Assembly (NCBI GenBank): GCA_009919275.1 | Contig: RGCG01000014.1 | Span: 1 to 33,709 of the forward strand | DNA: 33,709 nucleotides | Source: Actinomycetota bacterium | GTDB lineage: Bacteria > Actinomycetota > Acidimicrobiia > Acidimicrobiales > Ilumatobacteraceae | Reading direction: 5' to 3' | Part shown: positions 23,246-31,383 of the stretch, one piece after another | How positions within the stretch are numbered: position 1 is the stretch's first letter | Layout: the number at the start of each line of letters is the position of its first letter | Translations under genes and position numbers: made by a program | Notes under the pieces: generated by a model | Seen by the model: only the letters and a program-made list of their open reading frames with translations | Told to the model about the DNA's origin: nothing | Databases searched by the model: none

Positions 23246-23251
23246 TAATAT
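23246..23251 (+). promoter_or_regulatory. -10 hexamer TAATAT for the GH3 gene
   Basis: TAATAT ends 5 nt before ATG 23257 and 8 nt before the in-frame ATG 23260. By the spacing seen elsewhere in the window, 23260 is the better start. Confidence 0.55.
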
Positions 23252-23259
23252 CGGAAATG

Positions 23260-23472
23260 ATGGCCAGCCACCGGGTCGACACTCTCGTCGAACAACTGAC
23301 ACTCGAAGAGGCGGTCACGCTTCTGGCCGGTCACGATGCGTGGCACACCGCACCCGTTGAGCGGCTCGGAATTCCTCGGATGCGCGTCAGCGACGGGCCA
23401 GCGGGGGTCCGCGGCACCCGTTTCGGTGGGGTGCCGTCGCTCAACGTGCCGTGTGGGTCTCGCCAACGGTGA
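23260..23472 (+). pseudogene. GH3 glycosidase, N-terminal fragment
   Basis: The fragment reads like the start of a family 3 beta-glucosidase: RVDTLVEQLTLEEAVTLLAGHDAWHT, then RLGIPRMRVSDGPAGVRGTRFGG and NVPCG. At about base 23457 the frame is lost and it stops four codons later. The rest of the enzyme continues in another frame after a gap of roughly 33 family-conserved residues. It has its own leaderless promoter at 23246. Confidence 0.75.
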
Positions 23473-25622
23473 ACCTGCACCGCACCCCGGTGGGTGGACG
23501 AAACTTCGAGTCAATGGGTGAAGATCCCTACCTCACCGCTGAAATGGCCGTGGCTTACGTGCGGGGGGTGCAGTCCCAGGGTGTCGCGAGCTGCATCAAG
23601 CACTTCGTGTGCAACGACACCGAGTTCGAACGCATGTCGATCGACTCGCAGGTTGATGTGCGCACGCTGCGCGAGGTCTACCTCGTCCCCTTCGAGCGTG
23701 CCGTTCGTGACGCGGGTGTGATGTCGGTGATGTCCGCATACAACAAGGTGAACGGGTTGCACGCGGCCGATCACGGTTGGCTGCTCACCGAGGTGTTGCG
23801 TGACGAGTGGGGTTTCGACGGCGTGGTGATGAGCGACTGGTTCGGGTCGCACTCGACCATCGAAGGAGTGATTGCCGGTCTCGACCTCGAGATGCCCGGG
23901 CCGACACGACACCGTGGCGACAAATTGGTGCGGGCCGTGCGTGACGGATTGGTGAACGAGGCCGAGGTGCGCAGGAGCGTCCGGAATCTTCTCGCGGTCA
24001 TGGAACGCGTCGGTGCACTTGACTCCGAACCGGGACCCGAAACGACGAACGACCACCCCGACGACCGAGCCCTCATTCGAATTGCATCGGGACGCGGCAT
24101 GGTGCTGCTGCGAAACTCGGACGACAAGACCGGCCGGCGTCCGTTACCTCTCTCGGTTGCGCCGGGTACGACGATTGCGGTCATCGGGCCGAACGCGGAG
24201 AAATGTCGTGCCCTCGGCGGCGGCAGTGCCCTTGTCACGCCCACGCATGTTTCGCATCCACTTGATGCGTTGCGCACTCGACTCGAACCCTTGGGTGTTC
24301 TTGTACGACACGCGGCTGGTTGCGACATCAACAAGCGTGTACCAGAGGTCGATGCGTCGATGGTGGCCAACCTCGTGCTCGATATCTTCGCGACGCCCGA
24401 TGAACTCGACGATTCGTCGGCCGAGCCAATTCGGACGACTCAACCACGAACGACGCAGATCTTCTGGACTCGCGATCCCGGTCGGCGGGAAGGCGCCGGT
24501 CTCGCGTTCGGAGCACGTCTTGCATTCGATTTCGTCCCGGACATCACCGCGTCGTGGGACATCGGCATCGAGACGGTCGGTGACGCACGCGTCCTCATCG
24601 ACGGCTTGGTGGTCGCCAACAACACCGGTGCGCCGAAAGGCGGCTCGTTCTTCGGAACGGGGAGACTCGAAGTGCGCGGATCCGCTGCGCTCGTCGCGGG
24701 TCGCGTCCACCGTGTGGTCGTTGAACTTCGTCAGTCAACCGAGGGGTCCAGCGTCGGTGGCATCAACCTGGGCATGCGCGCACCGCTTCCCGCCGACATG
24801 GTGGGCGAGGCGGTATCTCTTGCCGCACAAAGCGACGTGTCGATCGTCGTGGTCGGCACCAACGAGGACTGGGAGTCCGAGGGGTGGGACCGCTCCGGCA
24901 TCGATTTGCCGGGAGAGCAAGATCGCTTGGTCAGCGAAGTTGCGCGGGTGAGTCCCGCCACGATCGTGGTGGTGAACGCAGGATCACCCGTGGCAATGCC
25001 GTGGCTCGATGAAGTCGATGCCGTTGTATTCACATGGTTCGGTGGTCAGGAAATGGGCGAGGCACTGGTCGACGTGCTCGCGGGCGACGTCGAACCGCAG
25101 GGTCGCCTTCCGGTCACTTTTCCGCGTCGCATGGACGACACCCCTGCGAGCGAGTTTCACCCCGGCCGCGGAGGCGTCGCACCGTACCGCGAGGGCCGTC
25201 TCGTGGGCTATCGCCACTTCGACACGATCGGTCGAGCGCCGCTCTTTCCCTTCGGCTTCGGGCTGGGTTATGCCGACGTCTCGATTGTCGACGCGCATCT
25301 CATCGACGACTTCACGGTCGGGGTGTCACTCGCCAACGCGAGCGATCGTGATGGTGTTCAGATTGTTCAGGTGTACGCCCATGCCGTTGACCGCACCGGT
25401 TTCGACCGCGATGAGCCCGACCAAAAGCTCGTCGGCTTTGCGCGCGTCGAAGTGCCCGCGGGCGGATCGACCGACACGGTCGTCCGTCTTGATACAGATG
25501 CGTACCGATACTGGAACTTGACAACCGATTCGTGGGCACAAAGAACGGGTGACGTCGAATTGCGTATCGCCACCTCGTCGCGTCACGTCTCGCATCGTCT
25601 GATGCGCCGCGTTCGGGCCTAG
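23451..25622 (+). CDS. GH3 family beta-glucosidase, main part (N-terminus cut off)
   Basis: Family 3 glycosidases release terminal beta-linked sugars. This frame begins abruptly at SPTVNLHRTPVGGRNFE, inside the first barrel domain. It then has KHFVCNDTEFERM, the nucleophile D129 in GVVMSDW, a second alpha/beta domain (about 235-300 and 450-560) with candidate acid/base glutamates in NEDWESEGWDRSG, a PA14-type sugar-binding insert (about 310-445), and a fibronectin-III-like tail (about 615-710). No signal peptide is seen on the fragment upstream, so a cytoplasmic site is likely. The frame's first codon, GTG 23451, is not a natural start; translation of this part alone would lack part of the active-site barrel. 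Its stop overlaps that of the convergent OB-fold gene (CTAG, 25619-25622). Confidence 0.85.
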   Translation: MWVSPTVNLHRTPVGGRNFESMGEDPYLTAEMAVAYVRGVQSQGVASCIKHFVCNDTEFERMSIDSQVDVRTLREVYLVPFERAVRDAGVMSVMSAYNKVNGLHAADHGWLLTEVLRDEWGFDGVVMSDWFGSHSTIEGVIAGLDLEMPGPTRHRGDKLVRAVRDGLVNEAEVRRSVRNLLAVMERVGALDSEPGPETTNDHPDDRALIRIASGRGMVLLRNSDDKTGRRPLPLSVAPGTTIAVIGPNAEKCRALGGGSALVTPTHVSHPLDALRTRLEPLGVLVRHAAGCDINKRVPEVDASMVANLVLDIFATPDELDDSSAEPIRTTQPRTTQIFWTRDPGRREGAGLAFGARLAFDFVPDITASWDIGIETVGDARVLIDGLVVANNTGAPKGGSFFGTGRLEVRGSAALVAGRVHRVVVELRQSTEGSSVGGINLGMRAPLPADMVGEAVSLAAQSDVSIVVVGTNEDWESEGWDRSGIDLPGEQDRLVSEVARVSPATIVVVNAGSPVAMPWLDEVDAVVFTWFGGQEMGEALVDVLAGDVEPQGRLPVTFPRRMDDTPASEFHPGRGGVAPYREGRLVGYRHFDTIGRAPLFPFGFGLGYADVSIVDAHLIDDFTVGVSLANASDRDGVQIVQVYAHAVDRTGFDRDEPDQKLVGFARVEVPAGGSTDTVVRLDTDAYRYWNLTTDSWAQRTGDVELRIATSSRHVSHRLMRRVRA

Positions 25623-25948
25623 AGCAACTGATACATCGGGTTGTAGATACACACTCCCTCGGCCGAGCGAACCGGCGTGCCCTCGACCCGGAGACGTCGA
25701 CCAAGTGTGACTCCACCGATGGAGCGTCGCCCGGTCCAGACGATGGTCACCGATCCCGAGTCGTCCCCCAAACGAACGACGAGGCTCGGCAGTTCATCGG
25801 ACGGCCTGATTCGGATACCCAGCACTTGCCCCACGATTGTCACCGGGACTCGTACGGTCAACCTTCCGATCAATGTCGTCCCGATCGACATTGACGACGA
25901 ATCGTCGGGTGCCGGGGCCGGAAGTTGCCGGCGACGAAGGATGCCCAT
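25619..25948 (-). CDS. OB-fold nucleic-acid-binding-like protein
   Basis: A 109-aa protein with five short beta-rich segments in OB-fold order: VPVTIVGQVLGIRIRP, LPSLVVRLGDDSGSVTIVWTGRR, TLGRRLRVEGTPVRSAEGVCIYNPMYQLL. This resembles the OB-fold domain found in RecG and tRNA-synthetase-like anticodon binding and in small actinobacterial proteins. It starts 7 nt after the downstream TrkA stop, so it is the last gene of the potassium operon. A similar small gene lies near ceoB-ceoC in mycobacteria (from memory). A role in potassium uptake is not shown; it may just share the transcript. Confidence 0.7.
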   Translation of the reverse strand: MGILRRRQLPAPAPDDSSSMSIGTTLIGRLTVRVPVTIVGQVLGIRIRPSDELPSLVVRLGDDSGSVTIVWTGRRSIGGVTLGRRLRVEGTPVRSAEGVCIYNPMYQLL

Positions 25949-25955
25949 GGGCGAC

Positions 25956-26633
25956 CTAAACGCCTGCTTCCGGACCGATGAGGATGCGACGCACGTCGGA
26001 TTCTGCTTCCGCGAGCGACAGCATCATCACCTCGTCGCCAGCGAGAACGACGGTGTCGCCTCGGGGCACGATGACGTGGCCGTCGCGCAAGACGGCCACG
26101 ACCGTTGACTCACGCGGAAAGTTGAGGCTCGTCAACGACTTACCGATTGCGGGAGACGACGCTGCGAGTGTTACCTCGGCGATGCGTGCGCGACCGTGTT
26201 CAAGCGACAGAAGTCGCACGAATGCCCCGACACTGACGGCTTCTTCGACGAGGCCGGTCAGAAGGTGGGGCGTCGAAACCGACACGTCGACGCCCCACAT
26301 GTCGGTGAACATCCACTCGTTCTTTGGATTGTTCACTCGACCGACGACGCGTGGGACGCCGAACTCTTGCTTGGCGAGCAGTGAGATCACAAGGTTGTCC
26401 TCGTCATCGCCGGTCACTGCGGCCACGACGTCGGCGTCGCGGCAGCCCGCGCGGGCGAGGGTGTCGACCTCGCAACCATCACCGTTGATTACTTCGATCC
26501 CGGGGTCGAGACCTCGTGCGCGGGCGACAGCATCGGTGTCGTTATCGATGATGCGGATTGCATGGCCCGACGCTCGGAGCTGTTCTGCCATGTATCGGCC
26601 GACGCTACCCGCGCCGGCGATGACGATCTTCAT
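25956..26633 (-). CDS. trkA: TrkA-type potassium channel regulatory subunit (second copy)
   Basis: A cytosolic RCK protein that gates a potassium transporter on nucleotide binding. The 225-aa chain has an RCK-N Rossmann domain with the MKIVIAGAGSVGRYMAE dinucleotide motif and the acidic end of strand two (RIIDND), followed by GDGCEVDTLARAGCRDADVVAAVTGDDEDNLVISLLAKQ. The RCK-C domain (about 145-225) contains SPAIGKSLTSLNFPRESTVVAVLRDGHVIVPRGDTVVLAGDEVMML. Its ATG overlaps the stop of the first trkA by 4 nt (ATGA). Two adjacent TrkA genes, as in mycobacterial CeoB/CeoC, suggest a heteromeric regulator. Confidence 0.93.
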   Translation of the reverse strand: MKIVIAGAGSVGRYMAEQLRASGHAIRIIDNDTDAVARARGLDPGIEVINGDGCEVDTLARAGCRDADVVAAVTGDDEDNLVISLLAKQEFGVPRVVGRVNNPKNEWMFTDMWGVDVSVSTPHLLTGLVEEAVSVGAFVRLLSLEHGRARIAEVTLAASSPAIGKSLTSLNFPRESTVVAVLRDGHVIVPRGDTVVLAGDEVMMLSLAEAESDVRRILIGPEAGV

Positions 26634-27289
26634 GGTTGCCTCTCCGTCGCTGAAAGTGCGCGGTCAAACGCTTCGATCTGACTCGCGGTACCGAGCACGT
26701 GAATTGTGTCGTTGTCCTGCACCAGCTCGCCAGTGTCCGGGTGGCGTGCGGTCCCCATGCGGGTGAGAAGAATCACACGAGCTCCATTTCCGTTCAGCTG
26801 GGCGACGTCTCGTCCGGCGGCCGTCGCGGGAACCTTGCGTTCGACGAGCATCATCGACGAAGTCGGATCGGTCCAGTCGATGGTGCCGTGAGTCGGAAGG
26901 ATCAAACGCACGACACGCGTGCTCGCCCATGCCACGGTGGCCACCGTTGAGATTCCGAGACGCTCGTAGATGGCCGCGCGCTTGGGGTCGTAGATTCGCG
27001 CGACGACTTTTTCCACACGGAACAGTTCGCGCGCGACGCGCGTGATGAGAATGTTCGAGTTGTCACCGTTCGTCACCGCCATGACCGCACTGTCTGCCGT
27101 GATGCCCGCAGACTGAAGCACGTCGCGGTCGAATCCGACGCCCGTGATGGTGCGGCCGCCAAAGGACTCGCCCAAACGGCGGAAAGCCGCAGGTTTTCTG
27201 TCAATCACGACGACGTCATGGCCGTTTGCATCCAGCTCGCGCGCGACGGTCGACCCGACCCGCCCACAACCGACGATGATCGTATGCAT
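26630..27289 (-). CDS. trkA: TrkA-type potassium channel regulatory subunit (first copy)
   Basis: The 219-aa protein begins with MHTIIVGCGRVGSTVAREL (GxGxxG) and ends strand two with VVVIDRKP, a basic pair after the acidic residue where the other copy has DND. It goes on with ITGVGFDRDVLQSAGITADSAVMAVTNGDNSNILITRVARELF. The RCK-C half (about 140-219) contains VPATAAGRDVAQLNGNGARVILLTRMG and DTIHVLGTASQIEAF. It starts 3 nt after the KimA-like transporter gene, so the transporter and two regulatory subunits are made together. Confidence 0.93.
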   Translation of the reverse strand: MHTIIVGCGRVGSTVARELDANGHDVVVIDRKPAAFRRLGESFGGRTITGVGFDRDVLQSAGITADSAVMAVTNGDNSNILITRVARELFRVEKVVARIYDPKRAAIYERLGISTVATVAWASTRVVRLILPTHGTIDWTDPTSSMMLVERKVPATAAGRDVAQLNGNGARVILLTRMGTARHPDTGELVQDNDTIHVLGTASQIEAFDRALSATERQP

Positions 27290-27292
27290 GGT

Positions 27293-29185
27293 TCAGTTCC
27301 TCCCGATCTTCTCGAAATCTTCTGCGTCTTCTTCGCCAGCCGCCATGTGAATGGGAATGGAGACCACCGCGGTGTGTGGTCGGTGAAGCAAGCGGGCCTT
27401 CAGTGCGAAGGCACTGCCGTTGTGGAGCCACTGGGTTCTCCACGAGGTGACAAATTCCGGGATGACGACCGTGATGATGTCATCGGCATGTCGTTCATCG
27501 AGATCGTCGAGGAATCGAAGGACCGGCGCTGTGAGCTCGCGGTATGGCGAGTAAATGGTATGTAAGTCGATGGGCACCTTGAAGTCGGCCCACTGCTGCT
27601 CAACGCGTTGTCGATCTTCGTCATCGCTGGCCACGGTGACCGCAAGAATTCGATCGGGATTCAGTGACTTTGCGTACTGGATGCCGTTGAGGACGCCCTT
27701 GTTGATGCCACCGACAAGTACGACCATCGTGTGTGTCTCGCGCCGCGGCCAGTAACCGGGAGTGACGGCCACGACCGTGCGCCCACGCGCGTAGTGGCGT
27801 CCAATCTGGCGGAAGCCGAACACCATGAACGGAATGAGAAGGGCTGGAATCCATGCGCCTTCGGTGAATTTCGAGACCACCACGATGATGGCAATGAGTC
27901 CGGTCGTTGATGCACCGATGGCATTCACCGACATGCCGAGGCGCCAGCCGGGTTTCTTTTCGTGTAGGTGATGTCGAACCATACCCGTTTGGCTCAAGGT
28001 GAAGCCGGTGAAGACTCCAAATGCGTAGAGCGGGATCAACTTCGAGATGTCGCCGCGGAATGCGACGATGAGAGCACTCGCGACGATCGCGAGGAAAAGT
28101 ACACCGTTCGAAAAAACAAGCCGGGCACCGCGGTTGAAGAACTGACGGGGGAGGAATCCGTCGCGAGCAATGATCGATGCGAGACGCGGAAAGTCGGCGT
28201 ACGCCGTGTTGGCCGCGAGGATGAGGATCGAGAACGTAGCGATCATCGTCATCCAGAAGAGGACACCCTTGCCGTTGTAGAGGTACTGCGCCATCAGCCC
28301 GAGGCCGTTGCCGTCCTTTTCTCCGCGGAACGGTTTGAGGTGTGCGGCAAGAACCGACACGCCGAGGAAGCATGAACCGAGAATGCCGCCCATCCACATC
28401 AGCGTCACCGACGCATTCCTGCTCTCGGGCTTGCGGAAAGCGGGGACCCCGTTCGAGACAGCTTCGACGCCCGAAAGTGCGACGGCGCCGGATGAGAATG
28501 CGCGCAGCAGCATCATGAGTCCGAGCGACTTTCCACCCGCTGCGATCTCTCGGGCTTCGACACTGAGCATCGATGACGGGATCGGACCGACGTGTTGTAC
28601 GAAGATACGCCAGAGTCCCGTCACGATGAGCACGACGAGCATGATGATGTAGAAGTACGTCGGTCCGGCAAAGGCAGCACCTGACTCTTTTACTCCTCGC
28701 AAGTTCATTACGGTCATGACAAAGACACACAGAAGGCAGATCGGCACCGTCCAACGGGTGTCGAATCCGGTCGCGGTTCGAATCGCGAGCACCCCACCGG
28801 CGACGCTCACGGCAACCGTGAGGATGTAATCGACAAGCAATGATGCCCCGGCCACGAGCGACGGGGTGACGCCAAGGTTCTCGCGGCTGACGATGTAGGC
28901 GCCGCCACCGGACGGATACGCATTGATGGTTTGGCGATACGAAGTGACGACGATGGCCATCAAGACGCACACAACGATGGCAAGGGGAACCAACTTCGTG
29001 AATGCGATCGCGCCGATACCGGCTTGGAGGAGGAGGACGACGAGGATTTCGTCGGTGGCGTAGGCGGTCGAAGAGATCGCGTCGGAACCGAACACGGGAA
29101 GAGCGATCACGCGCGACAGGCGCTGGTGGCCCTCTTCTGCGCTCGACAAGGGTTTGCCGATGAGGAACTTCTTGATCCTTGACAT
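27293..29185 (-). CDS. APC-superfamily potassium transporter, KimA-like
   Basis: The 630-aa membrane protein has about 12 hydrophobic segments and a cytosolic C-terminal domain (about 480-630). The N-terminus (IKKFLIGKPLSSAEEGHQRLSRVIALPVFGSDAISSTAYATDEIL) is the strong mark of the KimA (YdaO) potassium importer group of Bacillus. SYRQTINAYPSGGGAYIVSRENLG and RAFSSGAVALSGVEAVSNGVPAFRKPES add to it. The C-terminal stretch (HTMVVLVGGINKGVLNGIQYAKSLNPDRILAVTVASDDED) is a Usp-like domain. Unlike Bacillus KimA, it is followed at once by two TrkA subunits and preceded by a KdpDE-type regulator. I chose ATG 29185 (MSRIKKF) because it begins at the conserved N-terminus; a start at 29206 is possible. 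Confidence 0.88.
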   Translation of the reverse strand: MSRIKKFLIGKPLSSAEEGHQRLSRVIALPVFGSDAISSTAYATDEILVVLLLQAGIGAIAFTKLVPLAIVVCVLMAIVVTSYRQTINAYPSGGGAYIVSRENLGVTPSLVAGASLLVDYILTVAVSVAGGVLAIRTATGFDTRWTVPICLLCVFVMTVMNLRGVKESGAAFAGPTYFYIIMLVVLIVTGLWRIFVQHVGPIPSSMLSVEAREIAAGGKSLGLMMLLRAFSSGAVALSGVEAVSNGVPAFRKPESRNASVTLMWMGGILGSCFLGVSVLAAHLKPFRGEKDGNGLGLMAQYLYNGKGVLFWMTMIATFSILILAANTAYADFPRLASIIARDGFLPRQFFNRGARLVFSNGVLFLAIVASALIVAFRGDISKLIPLYAFGVFTGFTLSQTGMVRHHLHEKKPGWRLGMSVNAIGASTTGLIAIIVVVSKFTEGAWIPALLIPFMVFGFRQIGRHYARGRTVVAVTPGYWPRRETHTMVVLVGGINKGVLNGIQYAKSLNPDRILAVTVASDDEDRQRVEQQWADFKVPIDLHTIYSPYRELTAPVLRFLDDLDERHADDIITVVIPEFVTSWRTQWLHNGSAFALKARLLHRPHTAVVSIPIHMAAGEEDAEDFEKIGRN

Positions 29186-29222
29186 CCCGTGTCGACTCCG
29201 TACCAATTCCGTCGTGACTTTC

Positions 29223-29269
29223 GCACCGACCGTCCGGTGCGCCCACGAGTCTCACAACGAGTGTCGTTG
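29223..29269. promoter_or_regulatory. Two small inverted repeats upstream of the KimA-like gene
   Basis: GCACCG...CGGTGC (29223-29240, 6-nt centre) and CAACGA...TCGTTG (29255-29269, 3-nt centre) lie in the 108-nt gap between the kdpE stop and the transporter start. They could be operators or a hairpin that separates transcription of the two genes. Confidence 0.35.
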
Positions 29270-29282
29270 GATTACGGGCTCG

Positions 29283-29300
29283 TTAGCGGATTCTTAGCGG
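29283..29300. repeat. Tandem TTAGCGG pair at the end of kdpE
   Basis: TTAGCGG occurs twice (29283-29289 and 29294-29300), 11 bp start to start. The second copy contains the kdpE stop. OmpR-family regulators bind half-sites about 10-11 bp apart, so this could be a site for KdpE itself ahead of the transporter gene. Confidence 0.4.
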
Positions 29301-29992
29301 TCGATCGGTGTGTCGGTTGACGCAACGAATCGGTATCCCATTCCTGCTTCGGTGAGGAAGTAGCGAGGCACGGAGGGTTCGGGCTCGATCTTCCTGCGGA
29401 TGTGGGTCATGTGTACGCGCAGGTAGTTGGTTTCGTTGCCATACTCGGGGCCCCAAACAGTTTGCAGCAACTCCCGACTCGTCACCAGGCGCCCTGCATT
29501 GCGAACGAGCACGTCAACCAGACTCCATTCGGTTGGGGTCAGCTTCGCATCGCCAGCTCGTGTTGTGACGCGACGTGATTGCAGATCAACCGTGAAGTCT
29601 GCCGTTTCCACGATCGGTGTTTCGTCGGTTGGTGCCGAACGTCGCAAAGCTGCGCGTAGGCGTGCCAGAAGTTCGCCCATACCAAATGGTTTCGAGACAT
29701 AATCGTCCGCACCTGCGTCGAGCGCGCCGATTTTGTCGAATTCGGTGTCGCGCGCCGAGAGCACGATGATGGGAATCTGCGTCCATTGCCGAAGCGATCT
29801 GATGACCTCGAGGCCCGACATTCTTGGCAGCCCGAGATCAACAATGACAACGTCGGGTTTCTTCCTTGTGGCGACCTCGAGACCGAGCTCGCCAGTGCCG
29901 ACGAGGTCGATGTCGTAACCCCGTGCACGCAGGTTGGCACCGAGAGTCCGAAGGAGTGTCGGCTCGTCCTCGATGCAAAGCACGCGGGTCAT
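29294..29992 (-). CDS. kdpE: KdpE-type response regulator
   Basis: The 232-aa protein has a receiver domain (1-120) with E8/D9, the phosphorylation site D52 (VIVDLGLP) and K101 (VSKP). An OmpR-type winged helix follows (about 130-225), with KLTPTEWSLVDVLVRNAGRLVTSRELL and VWGPEYGNETNYLRVHMTHIRRKIE, the KdpE-like recognition region. Its start overlaps the kinase stop by 4 nt, so the pair is translated together. KdpE normally activates potassium-uptake genes at low potassium; here the next gene is the KimA-like transporter rather than kdpFABC. Confidence 0.93.
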   Translation of the reverse strand: MTRVLCIEDEPTLLRTLGANLRARGYDIDLVGTGELGLEVATRKKPDVVIVDLGLPRMSGLEVIRSLRQWTQIPIIVLSARDTEFDKIGALDAGADDYVSKPFGMGELLARLRAALRRSAPTDETPIVETADFTVDLQSRRVTTRAGDAKLTPTEWSLVDVLVRNAGRLVTSRELLQTVWGPEYGNETNYLRVHMTHIRRKIEPEPSVPRYFLTEAGMGYRFVASTDTPIDR

Positions 29993-31383
29993 CGCGGGGC
30001 CTCGCCAGCGCGTCGAAGGATGAGGACCGCCGTGAGGCCACCGTCCGGGGTGTCGCGCAACTCGAGCCGGCCATTCATCGCTTCAACGAGACGGTCGACA
30101 ATCGCGAGGCCCAGGCCGATCCCGCCGCTCGTCGATGAGTCGGTGAGTCGGTGAAAGGGTTGGATGACAGCGTGACGCTTGTCGGTCGGTATGCCGGGGC
30201 CATGATCAATGACCGCCAGTTCGACTCGGGACGCCGAATTATGGGCCTTGACTTCGACCTGGTCCGACCAATTGAGCGCATTGGCGAGGAGGTTTGCCAC
30301 CGCCCGCTCAAGGAGGGCTGGGTCCGCCTCGACGTCGGCGACATCGTCGGAAATCTGGATGCCGACGCGGCGGGTGTCGATATCCAGATTTCGCAGTGCG
30401 GCTGACACGACTTCAACGGTTGAAGTCGAGCGCATCACGGGCCGCAGGACACCTGCCTCGATGCGGCTGAGGTCGAGGAGATTGAGAACGATCGAGGTCA
30501 GGCGGTCGGTCTGCACTTCGATCGACTCGAGGAATTCGGCCTCGACGTCGTCGGGCCAGGCAATGTCGTCTTGGCGAAGGCTCGAAACCGATGCCTTGAT
30601 GCTTGCAAGTGGCGACCGTAGGTCGTGCGAGACGGCTCGAAGGATCGCCGTGCGCAATTCATCGCTACGGGCGAGTGACTCGGCTTCGAGTTCGACGCGA
30701 CGCAGACGCTCCTGTTCGAGATATTTCGCAAGTTGGCCAAGGAATGCGTTGAGTACGCGGCGGTCGCGTTCACCCGGCTCGCGACCCCGAGCGACGAGGA
30801 CGAACTTCTGACCGAGATGGTCGGAGAGTGTCGCCTCCTGCGGTGATGTCGGTGGGTGTGGGCCCGATGTCGCAACAGCGGAATAGCTGGTGTCGTCATC
30901 GCGCAGGACCGCGACGCTTTCAAATCCGAACGTCTCCCGCAAAAGTTCGACGATGTCGCTGAGTGGTTCGCTGAACCCTGCTTCCGACAATCGCGCCAGG
31001 GTCGTCGCCTCGTGCGCAGCACGCCTTGCCTCACCGGAGTTTCTCGCCGCGACGGAAACAAACGTCGAAACGATGACCGCCACCGAAACGAACACGGCTA
31101 GTTCGACCAGGTTGTCGCGGTCGCTGATGCGTAATGTGCGGTAGGGGGGAATCAGGAACCAATTGACGAGCAATGGAGACGCAACCGCAGCAAAGAGTCC
31201 GGGCCAATGACCACCGAGCGCAGTCACCGCGACAAGCAGAAGGAGGTAGAGCGAGAGAGAGGTTGCGACTGCGAAAGGGCGATTGGTTGCAACGAGGGTT
31301 GACGTGAGAATCGCGAGACCGGCCACCGAGCCCAGAAAACCCGCAAGTTGCCGTCGATTCGACAGCACCTGCTCGCGATTCAC
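29989..31383 (-). CDS. kdpD: KdpD-like sensor histidine kinase lacking the N-terminal KdpD/Usp domains
   Basis: At 464 aa this is about half of E. coli KdpD (894 aa). It starts directly with the DUF4118 four-segment membrane domain (about 14-112) including the NWFLIPPYRTLRI loop. A GAF-like linker domain follows (about 130-225), then the kinase core: H253 in VSHDLRSPLASIK, N-box at NLLANALNWS, G1 DHGPGIP (D393) and G2 GGIGLGLAIV. The N-terminal Walker-type KdpD and Usp modules of full-length KdpD are absent from the whole operon. The start overlaps the upstream DUF4118 gene by 4 nt. The signal sensed is unknown; potassium or turgor is inferred from its neighbours. Confidence 0.9.
   Translation of the reverse strand: MNREQVLSNRRQLAGFLGSVAGLAILTSTLVATNRPFAVATSLSLYLLLLVAVTALGGHWPGLFAAVASPLLVNWFLIPPYRTLRISDRDNLVELAVFVSVAVIVSTFVSVAARNSGEARRAAHEATTLARLSEAGFSEPLSDIVELLRETFGFESVAVLRDDDTSYSAVATSGPHPPTSPQEATLSDHLGQKFVLVARGREPGERDRRVLNAFLGQLAKYLEQERLRRVELEAESLARSDELRTAILRAVSHDLRSPLASIKASVSSLRQDDIAWPDDVEAEFLESIEVQTDRLTSIVLNLLDLSRIEAGVLRPVMRSTSTVEVVSAALRNLDIDTRRVGIQISDDVADVEADPALLERAVANLLANALNWSDQVEVKAHNSASRVELAVIDHGPGIPTDKRHAVIQPFHRLTDSSTSGGIGLGLAIVDRLVEAMNGRLELRDTPDGGLTAVLILRRAGEAPR

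Noticed and set aside
23450-23465. Two separate GH3 genes instead of one broken gene
   Set aside because: The first fragment and the second part are complementary pieces of one family domain, with the first having the only promoter and the second no plausible start.
27621-29255. 544-aa minus-strand frame inside the KimA-like gene
   Set aside because: Out-of-frame reading with Arg/His-rich text; the true frame has clear membrane segments.
29186-29293. c-di-AMP (ydaO) riboswitch ahead of the KimA-like gene
   Set aside because: This riboswitch class is named for that gene in Bacillus, but the gap is only 108 nt and I could not find its conserved core; the small hairpins seen do not match it.
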